From: Onchocerca volvulus
Taxonomy: Eukaryota; Nematoda; Chromadorea; Rhabditida; Onchocercidae
NCBI GenBank assembly: GCA_000499405.2
Contig: HG738140.1
Span: 2,623,024-2,687,023 of the forward strand
Direction of reading: 5' to 3'
DNA length: 64,000 nt
In this document: in pieces, positions 1 through 13,652 of the stretch
How positions within the stretch are numbered: the first letter of the stretch is position 1
Layout: each line of letters starts with the position of its first letter
Program-made: the position numbers and the translations under genes
The notes under the pieces: generated by a model
Databases searched by the model: none
Told to the model about the DNA's origin: nothing
The model's input: the letters and a program-made list of their open reading frames with translations, nothing else

Positions 1-1419
1 AAGTTCCGTAATATCGAAATAATTCTGCTTTTATGAATCATACAAAAAAAAAGATATTTTTGGATGAAAACTGCTAAAATTTGGTTGAAATCTGATAATT
101 TAGAAGATTTATTATGCTAAAAACATAAGAGAATACGACCAATGTTCAATGTTACATTAGCATGAAATTGAAGTTCTGGGAAAAACAGATTGATATACAT
201 AAAAGGTTCAATATGTTGATTATAAATACACTTGTATACGAGATATATTTGCTAGATCACGGAAGTTAATCTTCTCTTTTCGCTCACATTCATAACTAGA
301 TTAGGAAAATTTTAATCAAACACTTATCTTGAATATGATTCATATTGTGGTGATTATGCTGACAAAGGTTGATATGATTATCATTATTATCATCTCAAAG
401 AATACGATATATCAAGAACTGATAATTGAGAATTACATCTTTTCAAGGAGAAATGATCAGAATTTGGACTTTGAATCATCTGATAAAGTGTGTATGATTT
501 ATAATTTGTGTCGCCGATTTTCTTTAACCGTGACAATGATTGTTTCTTATCATATTGCTATCCGAAACTTTGCGATATCTCAAACAGGCATGGATAATTA
601 AATCTTTATAACAAAAACTTTCATAACTTCGATAATTACAATATCAATCATATGAAAAAAGAATTCTAATGACTATATCATTACCCAAAAAAAGATATAC
701 ACTTAATATCCGATCTTGTATGGCATATTTTTTCAAAATAATCTCATGTTCAGAACCCTCTTCTTATTTGTAATGGGAGGATTCTGATGGAGCATTGATC
801 TACAAGAAAGCACCTTTGTTGACGCATAAGAGTGCGTTTTTATTAGCGCGTGACCTACACTATAACATAGAACAAAGATTACAAAGCCATTTGACCTAAG
901 AACAAAGAAATAAATCCACATTCAATAAGACTTACAAATCACTCGAAGAACAAAGAAATTGCTTATTTTCTGTTATTATTCGCGATTTCAGCGACAGTTT
1001 CACGTTTGAACGAAATCCAATCATAAATGAAAAACAAAAACAATGAAATATGAAAAATAAGAGGAAATTAAGGACGAAATAAATGAAAAAAAAAGAAGAA
1101 GTAACGAGTAGAAGTATTATAATGTAACAAAAAATCAGTTGCATGCATTCTTTGACAGAGCACGAAGGAATGTTTGTATTTGCTTGCATTGTAATATATC
1201 AATTAAGGAATGTTTACTGAAACTTGATCCGTAACAAGCATTAGCAATATATTTTGAGCCATGAAAGAACCATTAATAGACGAAATGACAAATTAATATA
1301 TGCAGCGATTAGATTATTTCGATTAAACTCATGCCTTAATTGAAGTGATAATTTTAAGTGCAATTAATAATTAGCAAAAAAAAAAATTTACCAATTGTTA
1401 TCAATAATCATTTGTTACA
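1..1419. other. Gene-free AT-rich stretch
   Basis: I see no exon with convincing coding character here. The open frames at about 329-601 (plus) and 733-1189 (minus) are rich in Ile/Phe/Asn and lack flanking splice signals. The stretch ends at the putative polyadenylation signal of the minus-strand gene that follows. Confidence 0.5.
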
Positions 1420-1425
1420 TTTATT
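1420..1425 (-). terminator. Candidate polyadenylation signal (AATAAA), EXPERA-like gene
   Basis: TTTATT on the plus strand reads AATAAA on the minus strand. It lies about 150 nt past the stop codon at 1573-1575, a normal nematode 3' UTR length. In AT-rich DNA such hexamers also arise by chance. Confidence 0.4.
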
Positions 1426-1572
1426 TTGAAGAAACTTCAGCTATTCATTCATTTAATTGTTATAAATTACTTTGACGTGAATTGTTAGAAATTAATAACA
1501 ATTAAAATGAAACAATAAGAAAAGATCATATTTTGGAATTGAGAATTCAATCGACCGATTCAGAAATGCATT

Positions 1573-4500
1573 TTAGAAGTATGTCTTTGGATCGACCAAA
1601 TTATTCCATAGATTTGCCATAACAGCCAAAGGAACAAAGAACCATATAGAATTCGGAATCCAGAAAATGAAAATTCGCTTCCATATGTTAGCTGATTCAG
1701 CCATATAATTAACCGATCCTAAAATATGAATAAGAAAGACGAATTAATTAAGCTTGAATTAATTATCGAAAACTTGAAATAGTCAAATTGTTAAATTTTA
1801 AATAGTAAGCGCATTCTTTCTCGATCTCTTTTTTCCCTTTCTCATCTCTCTCTTACTCTCTCTCAGATATAAAAAAAAAGTTCTAGTGAATTAATTTAGA
1901 AGTAAATTGACATAATAATTGAAAAATTGATATAATAAAATTTTTGACAGCTTTTCATGATCAGTATATTTTGCAATTGAGCCATTAATGAAGGAGAAAA
2001 GTTTCATCATAAACTTGTTTTTTCCAAAACTATCAGAAATTTTTGTTATAAAAAAGTTATCAGTATTTTATCGCTATTGAAATGTTTATTCAATAAAATT
2101 AGCAAGTTTTAATGATAATTTCAGTGACAAAATTAAATCGATAATTAAATGAAATCATGATTTGACACAGTTCGTTTTTTTTTTTTTCCTTATATTCATC
2201 TTGTTCGATAGAATAATAAATCAAATCACTCTTGATAAGAGTGATTAAAAATTTTTCATTGAAATCTTTACTTAATTCCCCCCCCCCCCAAAAAAAAACA
2301 TAAAAATATAAAAGAGAAAATTTTGAATCCAAAATTAAGTACTAAAAATATTAAGCGATGCAAGAAAATTGCATTAAATAATATCGTTTTTGCATTTTTC
2401 ATTGATTATTCGATACATACATGGCCTTTTTTTCTAAGATTACTTTTGTTGCAGGAAATTTTGAAAAAGTAGAAAAAGTCGAATTACTGAATGGAAATAA
2501 TTGCAATCTATCATACACTGTGAAATCTGGAATTTGCGACTGTTTTGGTTTAAAATGACATTGATGGGAAAGATCTTTGCCGAATAGGTCATTTATTTCA
2601 ATGTTCTCATTTGATTCGAAAAATACTCCATTATATTTTATGGAATTCAAACTTGTCACCATCTTGTCCGGGATGATGTTGTCACCATCTTGTCCGAGAT
2701 GAGGCGGAAAATTTGCCTGTTTTCTGATGATTTATTTGAATATTCATAAATTACTTAAAAATTATTCAAATTGATTCAAAAAAAAGATAAATCTTAATTT
2801 GCTCAAAAAAAAAAAAAATTAAATGAAACAAAGTGTTTGCTGCGAAAAAGCAAGAAATGAATATGAAAATTTATATCAGAAAATGATGCAAATGTTTATT
2901 TGTTTACTAATCGATAATAGAAATGCGAAAACAAAAATTTTACAATATATCAGATCATTGATTGGTGGAATTGAAATCAATTTTTGCATGGTAATTGTGT
3001 TGTTTTTGTTTTGTTTTATTGAAAATTAAAACAAAAACAATTAGGTAAACTATTGAAATAGTAAATTATCAAGTACCAAAATTAATTAAGTAAAAAATTA
3101 TTGAATAAATAATTAAAATACTATTTGGATAAATGTAAATATGCATTTGAAATAGCTATATTCTTTTTTTTAATGTTCTTTTATATTACTATTATAAGAT
3201 TAGGCAAATTGCTTGCATAATTTGATAGCTCTAATTTGACGAAGTTTTAAAAACACGCTAATCAAATCCTTGTCTAAATTGCTTAGTAATCATTGAGTTA
3301 TTTTTCTTGTTTAGAATTTATTTTGTGAAATTTATTTGAAAACTATCATACAAATATAAAATTAATTGGCATTGAAATAATCGATAATCGATAATCGAAA
3401 TGAAAATAAAACTAAGTGGAAATAAAACGAAACATGTGAAACATGAAAAAAACACGTGAAACATCTTAAATATCACGCTATTTTGTTCGAAAAATTGAAA
3501 AAAAAAAAAAAAAAAGAAAACAAATACCAAACCTTTTGGTGGAAAAATAAACATTGTTATGTAAAGAAGAGTTTTCCAGAAGACAAATGCACTTGTCAGG
3601 AAAGTAGTTAATTTAGCATGACGTGGGTAATCTCGACACTAAAAAATAAAATTTAGCATGACGTGGATAATCTCGACACTAAAAAATAAAACTTCCTTTA
3701 TTCCAACTTTTATTTAGTTTTTCTTTACTGAATTGAATACTGGAAGTTTAATTTTTGAAATTTTCGATTTCGATATTGTAACTTTTTTATGATTTCAATT
3801 CTGAGAATTAGATAGAAATAGCGATAAATTCTTCCGAAAAGAATATTTCTAAATATTTCTACAAATGGTTTTGTAATCAATTCATTCACAAAAAATCTTC
3901 TAGAAAAGTTTGAAAGAGATTTATCATCAATATAAATTGTTAAAAGATTTACAATTGAACAACGTAAAAATTAAAAAAAAATAAAAAAATAAAAAAATTT
4001 TTTAATGCCATGTATTGTCAGTATTACAAAAGTTAAATGTCAACGAGATTAAATTTATTCTGTGCAAATTTTTACTGAAATTAAAATTACAATATAAATT
4101 TGATGAAAATATGTCTTTTGATAAGTGCTGAAAAAGTCGATGATAAAATCAAGTTCTATAACTTGTTTCTGAAAACAAATTTAACATTTCATCTTTCAAA
4201 TTTCGTTCATTCTGAACTTCCGTTTTTGTCCATAAAATATCAATTTTGATATTAATAAAAGAAATTTTTTTTTTTTAATCAAACGATTTCTTAAATTCAT
4301 TTTCAGCTTTCTCAATTAATAGTATTTATTAGGAAAAGACGAAAAGTCGAAAACTTTTTTTTTCCTAGCTAGTAATAAATTTTTCCATCAGACATTAAAC
4401 AAATGTAAATTTTGGGAAAATTAGTGAAATTACGAAATTAAACTTATCAGAGCTAATATTTGATTACTTACTATTATACTTCACGAGCCTACTGATAACT

Positions 4501-6257
4501 GATAAGAAAATTAATTAGAATATTATCAATACATTGCAAATGACCGGCCTAATTAAGGATTTTTAGTATATTTTTTAAGGAATCTACGAAATTATATTAA
4601 AAAAAAAATAATTTTTTAATTTTTAAGTAAAAAATTAAAATTCACCAAATAAAGCGCAATAATATTCAAAATTATCTCGATAATCATCAAACGTCCGGTT
4701 GCCATTGTAACAATATCACTAGTTGTAGCATATCTCAAATCAACATCACCATAGATATTCCCTGTAGTAATTAATTAAGTAATTTAAAATTAAATAATTT
4801 TGTATTTTTATTTTGTAATATGAAAGAAAAAATTCAATTTCAACATCAATTCCTTCTCAATCGTTATCTGATAAGATAATTCGATGATTGATGATAAAAT
4901 GATTTTTTATTTTGTTTTTATAAACGATTATTTTTATCGTTATCATGTTATCAGGTAAAATTTCGGCATAACTACAGTAAATTTCTAAATCTCTCTCTTC
5001 CAGTATCATTTCCGGTTTTTTTCCGAATCCTGTTTAATCAATTTTGGTCAGAAAATTGATAACTGAATCAACGTATCAAAAAATATTCGTCCCTTCTTTA
5101 TAACTTTTTAAGTTTTTTAAATCAATCATTTCCAGTTTCCCTCTTCTTCATCAGTATTACAATGCAAGAAGTAGAAAGATTCAGAAAATTTTCAATTTTC
5201 TAATTTTCCGTGAAACTAATAGTTGAGATATCATTTGCAGATAAGTTTATCAGTAAACTGTAAATATCATATAACAATTTTTTGAATGACTTATCAGTAA
5301 ATTGTAGTTATCATATACTATTTTCTTGCATAAAGTGAAATTAAAGGCTATATCAATGAAACAAACAAAAAATTTATCGATTTCTTGCGATAAATTTTTC
5401 GATCAATAATCGATCACTTTTTTGATTATTTTTGAAGACATTGTTTCATTTAAAAAAAATATAATTTTCCGGAAGGATTTGAATTACATAATCTATCAAT
5501 GTTCGAATGATCATTTTATCGAACATACACATATAAATATATTATATTGATTATTTTCATCTATAATATATTGATTATTTTTGTTTACTGATTATTTTAT
5601 GATAATTTCATATTGATTATTTCATTATTAATTTATACTGATCATTATATGAAATGCATTTTATACTGCAACGAAGAATCATATTTTCAAAATATTTTAT
5701 CTGATTAATGTTTCCGGAATTTGAATATCATTTTTAAATGTCACTTTTTGATAAACAAATTTCTTTTATATTTTGCAATATATATAGCAAACTATAAATA
5801 TTGTAAAATATACAAAAATTTTGTTCTTGGAAATCACATTACTCGTTTAATTTTTCTTTCTAAAATTAAGTTATCCGTTTAAGAACTTCTAATTTTCGTT
5901 TTAATTAATTACAAAATTTACTGGGAAAAATTAAATAGATTTTTTTGGTTTTAAATTACTGGTTTGTATTAATTGAATTAATAGATTAATCGATTTAAAA
6001 TTCTGTTGATTAAATTCAGTTACATTAATTGATTTAATTCATAATTGATAGATTCTATTAATTATTATTATTAATTAAGTAAATGTGTACATAAATGAAT
6101 AAAACGAACATAATTCATAGATTTTTCCCAATGTGTTACCCCGAAGAGTATATGGACGAAGCATAGTATATCCAACATCCAGGATACAGATTACTGTCGT
6201 AATTTTAAGCCAATTTTGAATCCATCGTGGCATTGATAGATTGTTTTGATTGTGCAT
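1573..6257 (-). CDS. Small four-helix membrane protein, EXPERA/EBP-like (152 aa)
   Basis: Four exons join with matching phases: 6140-6257, 4646-4761, 3533-3638 and 1573-1691 (459 nt, 152 aa plus stop). Four hydrophobic segments lie near residues 17-36, 62-79, 92-112 and 119-140. Motifs include RPY at 34-36, YGDVDLRYA at 43-51, an intramembrane Glu (E68), FWKTLLY at 98-104 and IPNSIWFFVP at 125-134. The paired D/RY and Glu positions and the later W-K-T and P-N-x-x-W motifs recall the EXPERA superfamily of sterol isomerase/TMEM97-like membrane proteins; this family call is from memory and moderately sure. The start is the first Met of exon 1, with no acceptor close by, so an extra 5' exon cannot be excluded; a short exon inside the 1.4-kb first intron is also possible. 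The function and substrate are unknown. The third exon begins inside a 40-bp tandem duplication (see 3611-3690). Confidence 0.72.
2655..2702. repeat. 26-bp tandem duplication
   Basis: Two adjacent copies starting GTCACCATCTTGTCCG, at 2655-2680 and 2681-2702, differ at one base in the shared part. They lie in the last intron of the EXPERA-like gene. The surrounding minus-strand frame (2399-2720) is open, but I found no splice sites that join it to the gene. Confidence 0.75.
3611..3690 (-). repeat. 40-bp tandem duplication containing a splice acceptor
   Basis: Two 40-bp units, 3611-3650 and 3651-3690, differ at one base. On the minus strand each carries a TTTTTTAG acceptor followed by the first 28 nt of exon 3 of the EXPERA-like gene. 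Only the downstream copy (exon start 3638) keeps the reading frame. Using the upstream copy adds 40 nt and runs into a stop after about 21 codons. Confidence 0.9.
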
Positions 6258-9183
6258 ATTGATTATTTTGATATTGATTATTTCGATATTAAATTATTTT
6301 GATAATTTAAAATCACTCTTTCAAGAAGGAATCCGAAATATATGTAAATTTTATTTATAATATTAAGAATATAATCAAAACAAACAATTAAGATCCTTTT
6401 TTTTTTTGGAAAATTTGCAAGCAATATTAACTGATTTCTGATAACCGATAATTGATTCTAAAAAAATTTATGAATGGATAAAGGTGTTGGAGATTTTAGA
6501 AATTTGTTCGAATTAATTTCATCTTGCAAAATAATGCGGAAATAATTAGAGAATAGGAATTCAAGAAATGGGAAAAGATGGAGTGATCATTTTCGATTCC
6601 GAATTTTAATTTAATAAATTCATAGATCAAAAGAAAAAAACAAAAAAAAACAAAAAAAAAAAAAGACAAAAAAAGAAAAAGTTGTGAAAGAAAGGGGACG
6701 TAGAATTAATAGAAAAGCGATCAATAAATCAAAAAAAAAAAAATAAATAATAATTATTATATTTTTTTTCTCGCATTTTGCAGATCGAAATCATTACTTA
6801 CACCGAAAATATAAAAGGAGTACAATTTAAAAGTTGAAATATACACTTAATTAATTAGGAGAGAAAAAATTTTTAAAACTTTTTAAAAACTTTATAAAAG
6901 ATGGCTCATTTAAAATTTATGCAAGAAATGTGAGCATAATTTGAATTCTTTATTTATGTTTAAAGTCAAAATGAATTAAATTGCAAACATGATTAATTAG
7001 GCGAATAAACAGGACAAACAATCTTTGAAATTTCTAAATCTTATTTTTTATGTTCTCAACATTCTGTAACTTTCTAAAAGATGGTTCAACTAAAGTTTGT
7101 GCAAAAAAAAATTTATAAGTATTATCTGAATCCTTAATAAACATGTCAAATCAAATTAAAATATGTAGATGATTAATTAAAAAAGGAAAAAAAATGAACA
7201 ATTTTGAAAAAAAATTTCTAAATAAGGAACTTCTAAATGTCAAAATTTTTTGAAACTTCATTTTTTTTTCAATTCAATTTTCCAATTTTTAATAACAGAT
7301 AATTTTTGGATTTGAAATGCGGACTAATCTAAATGATTTGATATTGCTTTTATTCCGTAATTAATCTAATTGCGTTATTTAAATATAATAAAAACTATAA
7401 ATCACGATACATAAACTATTCTAATCTTATTGATTTTCTTACGGAAAATAATTTTCTGCTAAAATGATCATTATGAAAATTCGATTAATTGCAAAAAAAA
7501 AAAAAAAAAATGAAAAAAAATCGATAAGGCATGATAATTTTCTGACATTATCCGAAAAACATTTGAAATATGAATAGAAATGAAAAAATATATATATAAA
7601 AATGATAGTTTCCGTAACTTGTCGACATTTCGTTAAATTTTAACATTTAAATAATTCGTAGCAAAGTTTTCGTCCTATTCCATTTTGTGATAAATGAAAA
7701 TTTTGATAAAAATCCTCGAGAGAGAGAGAGAGAGAGAAAGATGTGATAAATGAAAATTTTGATAAAAACCCCGAGCGTAAGCGAGCGTATCAGACGGAAA
7801 TAGTAGCAAATGAAAATTGTGAAATAAAGTGATAACGAAGAGATATTGTTGTGATAATTGATGATTTCAATCGTAATCAAGAAATTAGAAGGGGATGATC
7901 AGAGCATATTGTTAATTTTTTTCCTTTTTTTTTTTTTTTTTTCTGAAAATTAGTCTGTCACGATTGGTAACGAGGACACGAGAAATTCTTCTTTTCATTA
8001 ACAATTTTTAGCACATCTGCAGATTTTTTCTAATGAAATTTTTCTAAATTTATTGGTCTTTTCAATCAGATTTAAAAATAATATTTGCGACCCATCAACT
8101 ATGCAAAAAAAAAAAAAGTTTGCGATCCATCAAATCTGCAGAAGAAAAAAAAAAAAAAAAATTAAAAATAATATTTGCGACCCGTCAACTAAGCAAAAAA
8201 AAAAAAAAAAAATGAAATTAAATTTGACAAATTTTTTTCTTCCCAATATAAACTGAAGATGCGTGAATATCATGTAAAAACAAAAATATGTAATTGAAGG
8301 TGCAAAAGGTGCAAGCAAATTTAATGAATTAATGAAATTTATTAATTATTTTTTGCTGGTAGGAAATTAAATTAATTATTTAAATATTTTGTGTTGATTG
8401 GAAATACTAATTTTAACATGTTTTTTCTTCAATTTAATTTCTGTCCAAAATTACTTTTTAAATTGAAATAACAAAAACAACAAATTAAAAAATATGAAAA
8501 ATTTTATTTTATATACACGAAAATTTAGTAGCAATGACAAATGAAGTTATTTGCTGGAATAAGAATATAACGTTTTGAATTAATTAAAATAAAAATAGAA
8601 ACAATAATTTTCCACAAATAAATATGATTTAAATACAAAATTATCCGTAGAACTTGAAATAACTGACAATAATAATGTAGACACATAATTAGTAGATTTA
8701 CTGGCAAATTAAAAAATCATAATAAAACTTTGACTCGATGATAAAAAATGCTAAAAATTAGATAAATTAATCTTTTCTTCAAGATTTTGATTCAAAATTT
8801 AAAAATAAATGAGAAATGTTAAATGATAATATGCACATATGTTACAATAAATTTAAATTATGCGAAGGAAAAAAAAAACAAACAATTGAATTAGCATTTT
8901 TGAAAAATTTTTGACTTTCTAGCTTTGAAAATTACATTTGTAAATAATAATAAAAGTTATTTTAAAAATTTGGAACATTAAATAATTCCACTGAGAAGTT
9001 AGGAATATTAAAACATTAAGAACATTAAAAATAATTCCATTCAGTAATTTTACCAACTTTCAAAGCTCATAGTTCATCCCAAGTTTAAATTGAATACAAT
9101 AGAAACAAACATCACAAAAAGAATTTCGTTATTTCCAGAAAAAAAAAAAAAAAGAATTAAAGTACCACGCTGCGAAATTTTCC
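6258..9183. other. Intergenic region with simple repeats
   Basis: No gene is seen. It holds a (GA)n tract near 7718-7738 flanked by two copies of a 28-bp unit starting GTGATAAATGAAAATTTTGA (about 7688-7715 and 7743-7770), and three spaced copies of TTTGCGA(C/T)CC(A/G)TCAA each followed by a poly(A) run (8075-8210). These separate the BTB gene from the EXPERA-like gene on the same strand. Confidence 0.55.
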
Positions 9184-12100
9184 CTATTCATAATCTAATT
9201 CTACTAAATTTTGTCGCAATTCATCTATCATACTTTGTCCATAATTGCTTTTGCATTTATTACGAGTCCAATGCTCTTTACAGAATGCTTTCTTGCAACC
9301 TAAAAATGAAGAAATTCGCAATTTGTATTCAAATTTATTTTTTCATATTTGATAGAAAATATCAATCGAGTAAAAAAAAAAAAAAATTCGCAATTTTTTG
9401 TTTAATTCGCCATTTAAATTTATTAAAATTTTTAGCAACTTTTTTTTTACTCAAATTTGATTCAAATTTAAATTTAATTCTTATCTCATTGCTTTTCGCC
9501 AATGCATATTTGCTTCCGGCGATTGTTTTCAAAAAAAAAAAAAAATGTGCGAAAGAACTTTTGTTCTCGAAAAAAAAGACGAAAACAAAAGTTCAACTTG
9601 AAAGGTTTAAAAATTAACAAAACATATCAAGCCAATTTGAAATTATTCACTAATCCATTTTAATTATTAATTATTAACTAATCCATTTTAACTTCCATTT
9701 TAACTATTATCTAGATGAAATAATGAATGATTCAACGAATTTTGTTTCATATTTAATAGAAAATACCGAAATTCAAAAAGTATCAAAATTTAAAATGAAG
9801 TTTTTAATTTTTTTGGTATTAATAATCAATTTTTAAATCACACCTAAACCTTCTGTTTCGAATATTATTCAATGAAAAAATGAATTCTTTGACGAATTTC
9901 ATTTCATATTTAGTAGAAAGCACTAAAATTCAAAATTTGGTTTTTGGATTTTTCGGTATTGATAAGCAATTTCTAAAAGATCCTGTATGAATTATTAAAT
10001 GCTGATCAAGACTGGTGTTAGCCATGATTAAACTAATTAATTTGATCAGTAATTTATTAATTACAAATCAATCTTCAATTACTATTTGGTGGCAAAAATA
10101 GAATTATTTGTGGAATTTCGTTTTACATTTATTTAGCAAAAAGAAAAGTAGCCAATTTTTTAGAATTAATGATTCTACCTGAATCATTGAATTAATAGCC
10201 AAAATATTAAGCTGGATTACTTCAAAGCTGAAGTAATTCAGCTTGATAAGTGATTTTAAGAAAAAGTTAATTATCAATCAATCTTGAATGATTGAGTGAA
10301 TTAATGAATTAATTAATTAAAATAATTTTAATTATCGAAAAGTTTTTTTTTTTTTTCAAACCTTCGCAATAAGCTGAATCAATGATTCGTTTACACATTT
10401 CACATGCCATCCGTCTATACAACGTTACACATCGATTCATCTTGAACAGGTGGCCGTTCATCGATTCGATTTCTTTAAGTTGAATCATATTTAAATTTGC
10501 TGTTACTATTGTTCCATGTAACTGCAAAAAAAAAAACAGAAAAAAAATTAAAAAATTCTTTAAATTTTAGCTTTTTTTTCATTTCTTAGAAAAAGTCTTA
10601 AAAAAAATTTAAATATTTCTAACTACTTTTTTTGTGTTTTCAGACTAATAAAATGTGATACAACACTGAGAAATAAATTTGAAGCGATAAAAACGTTATT
10701 AGGAATGATTATTTATATCTTTGAAAAGATTGGAAATTTTCTATATTGTTTATTTTATAATTTGAAAATGTAGAAAAAATAGTAAAACTTGAGAACTTTC
10801 TGAATTTTAGGGTTTTTTTAATTTTTTGAAAAAATTTTTTTTTGAAATAAATGAGATATTTCTCATCATATTTTTTCTTATTCTCAAGTTTGAAAAATGT
10901 TTCAAGTAAAAAACAACATGATAATAGTTTGAAATGATAAAAATATTATCAGAAATGAATATATCAAATTTGAAAAGGTTGATTTTTTCTGTTTTTTGTT
11001 AATTTTATAATTTGAAAATATAGTAACCATTTATTTCAGTATTTGAAATATAAGCTAAATAATCTAAATTTAATGATTTTGATTTCACAATTTTGATTAA
11101 ACCTTAGCAAATTATTGTGAACTCAAATAATAATCAACCTGATCACTCAGTAAATTTCCGCTATAAAATGATCATTTTTTTGTTTCTTTGTTAAATTTTT
11201 GATTAAATTTTAATTGAATGACCTTTTCGATTTTGATTTCAACAATAGTAAAATTTTAATTAACGAATTTTTTCAAATTACAATAACCTAGATTCATAAA
11301 AGCGGAATAATAATTTGATAATAATGATAACAAAAAAAAAAAAAAAATAATCAACCACCTGCGGTGATAATGATCTGCTCAATTTTAATCGTGCTAAACT
11401 ATTTCTATCTTCAGAAGCGATCCGTTTGATCAATTTAATCATTGCTTCTTTACACAAATGATATTCATTGCATTCAATCAATAATGTTACCACTTGATCC
11501 GCTTTTAATGCGCTAAAAAAATTTATGTTTTCCAGATTTTATCATTCAATTTTATATTTTTATCAATTTATCAAATTAACAATAATAGTTTCAACTTTTT
11601 TGTCTTTTTAATTTATAATTTAAATAGATATCATTAGAAAATAGTTAAAGTTTGTTATAAAATAGAATATGTTATGCGATAAAGTAAATTTCTAAGATTA
11701 CTCTAATCATATTTATTTTCAACATTTTTAATTCATAAATAATTTTTTTTTAAATTTAATTTCAATTTAAATTTCAATTTAAATCAATACAGATATCTTT
11801 ATGTGAATATCAAAGTAAAATTATTGTTCATAGAGTTTTTTCTGCCGTTAATTTGCTGCTTGAATAATTTATTATTGCTCAATAATTCAACGAATTGAAG
11901 TTGAAATTATATTATTGCTTTGGTTTTTTTTTAAATTTTCGGTAATTAATTAATGCTTTATATAATTGATCGATAACAATTTTTAATTGCCAATTATTTA
12001 TGCGGAACACTAATTTTATTAACTGATAAATGTTAAATAATTGATAACTGTTAAAAAACTGTTAAATGATTAATAAATGTTCGAATAATTGATAATTGTT

Positions 12101-13640
12101 AATTATTCTTCCTCAATCGAAGAAAATGTCGCTGATCATAAAAATACAGTCATAAATCATAATGATCGTAAGAAACTGGCCATAACCAATCATAAAAATT
12201 GATCGCAACTCATAACTGATCTAATTGATCGATGAATATTTTAATAAATAAATTCTTTCGCATAAGAAATGTAAAATAAATTAAGAAAGATTGAAACTAG
12301 TCATTGAAACTTACTCCAAATTGCATTTGTTCGCAATGAATTTTTCGCAAGCTTCGATTAATGTGCTTACTTGATATTTCTTCGATAAGCGAAGAACTGT
12401 TGCGAAATTGTTTTCTAAAATATCACGTAAAAAAAAAAAATTAAAGTTTTCTTTAAATACGCATTTTCTGTTGTTATTATGCTAGCAACTTTTATTTGAC
12501 AATGTGTCTTTAATTTTAATTATATAATTTTTGATATTTCTAAAAAAAAAAAAAAAAGAAAAAAAAAAGGATTCTGTTCAATCACACAATTTTTTTTGTC
12601 CTTTTGACAACGAAAGATTCTGCTGTTTAATTTTGCCACTTGCAAAAGATTGATGCGTTAGATTCATTACCGTATTGTAATTAAGTTAATTAGAATGAAT
12701 CCTTCCGTTGATTGGAAAAAACGAAAATTAGAATCGCTCATTGAATTTGAAAATCACAAGAGAGAAGTGATTTTATTTTATGAGAAATGATTTTATCACT
12801 TTTCAAGATAATTTTGGTAGAAATCGAAAAAGTATATGAAATTAATTATTTTATATCTAGAAATTATCGCTTTTTAGACTTGCGCATTTTAATTTTAATG
12901 TGATAACTTAATTTTAATGTGATAACTGATAATTTGAGAAAGAAATTTTGGTCAATAAGAAAATGCTCTTTAATTAGAAAAAAAAAGGTCAAATACTTTT
13001 AGAAAGCTAAATTAAATAAAATAGTTACTTGAATTGCAAATTAAAATTGTAAAATGAAAATAGAAAAAGAAAAAATCCAATTTAAGTTTATGAAAAAAAA
13101 AGGTTGCTAAATGAGATTTTTTCATGAATTTTTCTCTTTTATTTTAAATAATCAGTAATTTCTTTAACCAACAATTTCATAGCAATGAATTTGTTTCTTG
13201 CAAATTCTATCTATAAAAAGAAGATGCACTTATATGTAGTTTTTACATTTTCCATTTTCCGATTTTTGCAAATTTTAGAAAAAATAAGCCAAAATTTGAT
13301 TAAAAAAAAAAAAAAAAGAAAAGTTGAAAATTAAAATCTAACCATCTATAAGATCAGCATCGTTGCAACAATTTAAAAATGTTGCAATGTCATTGCTACT
13401 CTCGTCTACAATTTCCCGTAATGGTTGATCATTGTCAGTAGCTGTTGTGCTAGATGATGAATTATTTTCCGGACAGACTATAATTCCGGCAAAAATTGGC
13501 GAAAGATTCGCAATAATTGTTGATTCAATAACAAATAAACGATCTTTGACAAGTAATCGAAATGGTCGTTCGATATGAAAAGACGTTTGCGCTTCTGCTG
13601 TTGAACGTGTATCCATTGTCATTTCTACTACTGAGATCAT
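9184..13640 (-). CDS. BTB-domain protein with C-terminal Cys/His cluster (275 aa)
   Basis: Five exons join in phase: 13343-13640, 12315-12414, 11359-11512, 10362-10521 and 9184-9299 (828 nt). The start at 13640 lies 2 nt after an ATTTCAG acceptor, fitting trans-splicing. Residues about 25-135 look like a BTB/POZ fold: RPFRLLVKDRLFVIEST, then SPIFAGII, and after an acidic Ser-rich insert the helix motif LRLSKKYQVSTLIEACEKFI. BTB domains dimerise and commonly serve as CUL3 adaptors. Helical sequence follows (BACK-like at best). The last two exons create C224-x2-C227-x8-C236-x2-C239-x4-C244-x2-H247, resembling a small zinc-binding module of B-box type. The motif straddles the last intron, which supports that junction. 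No symbol is assigned because nematode BTB genes are numerous. Confidence 0.78.
10209..10245. repeat. Intronic inverted repeat (hairpin)
   Basis: AAGCTGGATTACTTCA pairs with TGAAGTAATTCAGCTT across a 4-nt loop, with one mismatch. It lies in the last intron of the BTB gene. No function is evident. Confidence 0.7.
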
Positions 13641-13652
13641 TACTGAAATTAA
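13641..13652 (-). other. Putative trans-splice acceptor of BTB gene
   Basis: On the minus strand AATTTCAG ends two bases before the ATG at 13640. No in-frame upstream coding exon can be joined, because the two intervening bases plus ATG give a stop in the competing phase. This suits spliced-leader addition; a 5' UTR intron is the alternative. Confidence 0.5.

Noticed and set aside
2399..2720. Minus-strand open frame of about 100 codons around the 26-bp duplication
   Set aside because: Looks partly coding but no splice sites join it to the EXPERA-like gene, whose last exon was found at 1573-1691 with the right phase and motif.
9090..9617. 175-codon plus-strand ORF
   Set aside because: It is antisense to the last exon of the BTB gene and is punctuated by poly-Lys from A runs; the minus-strand reading is strongly coding and completes the zinc-type motif.
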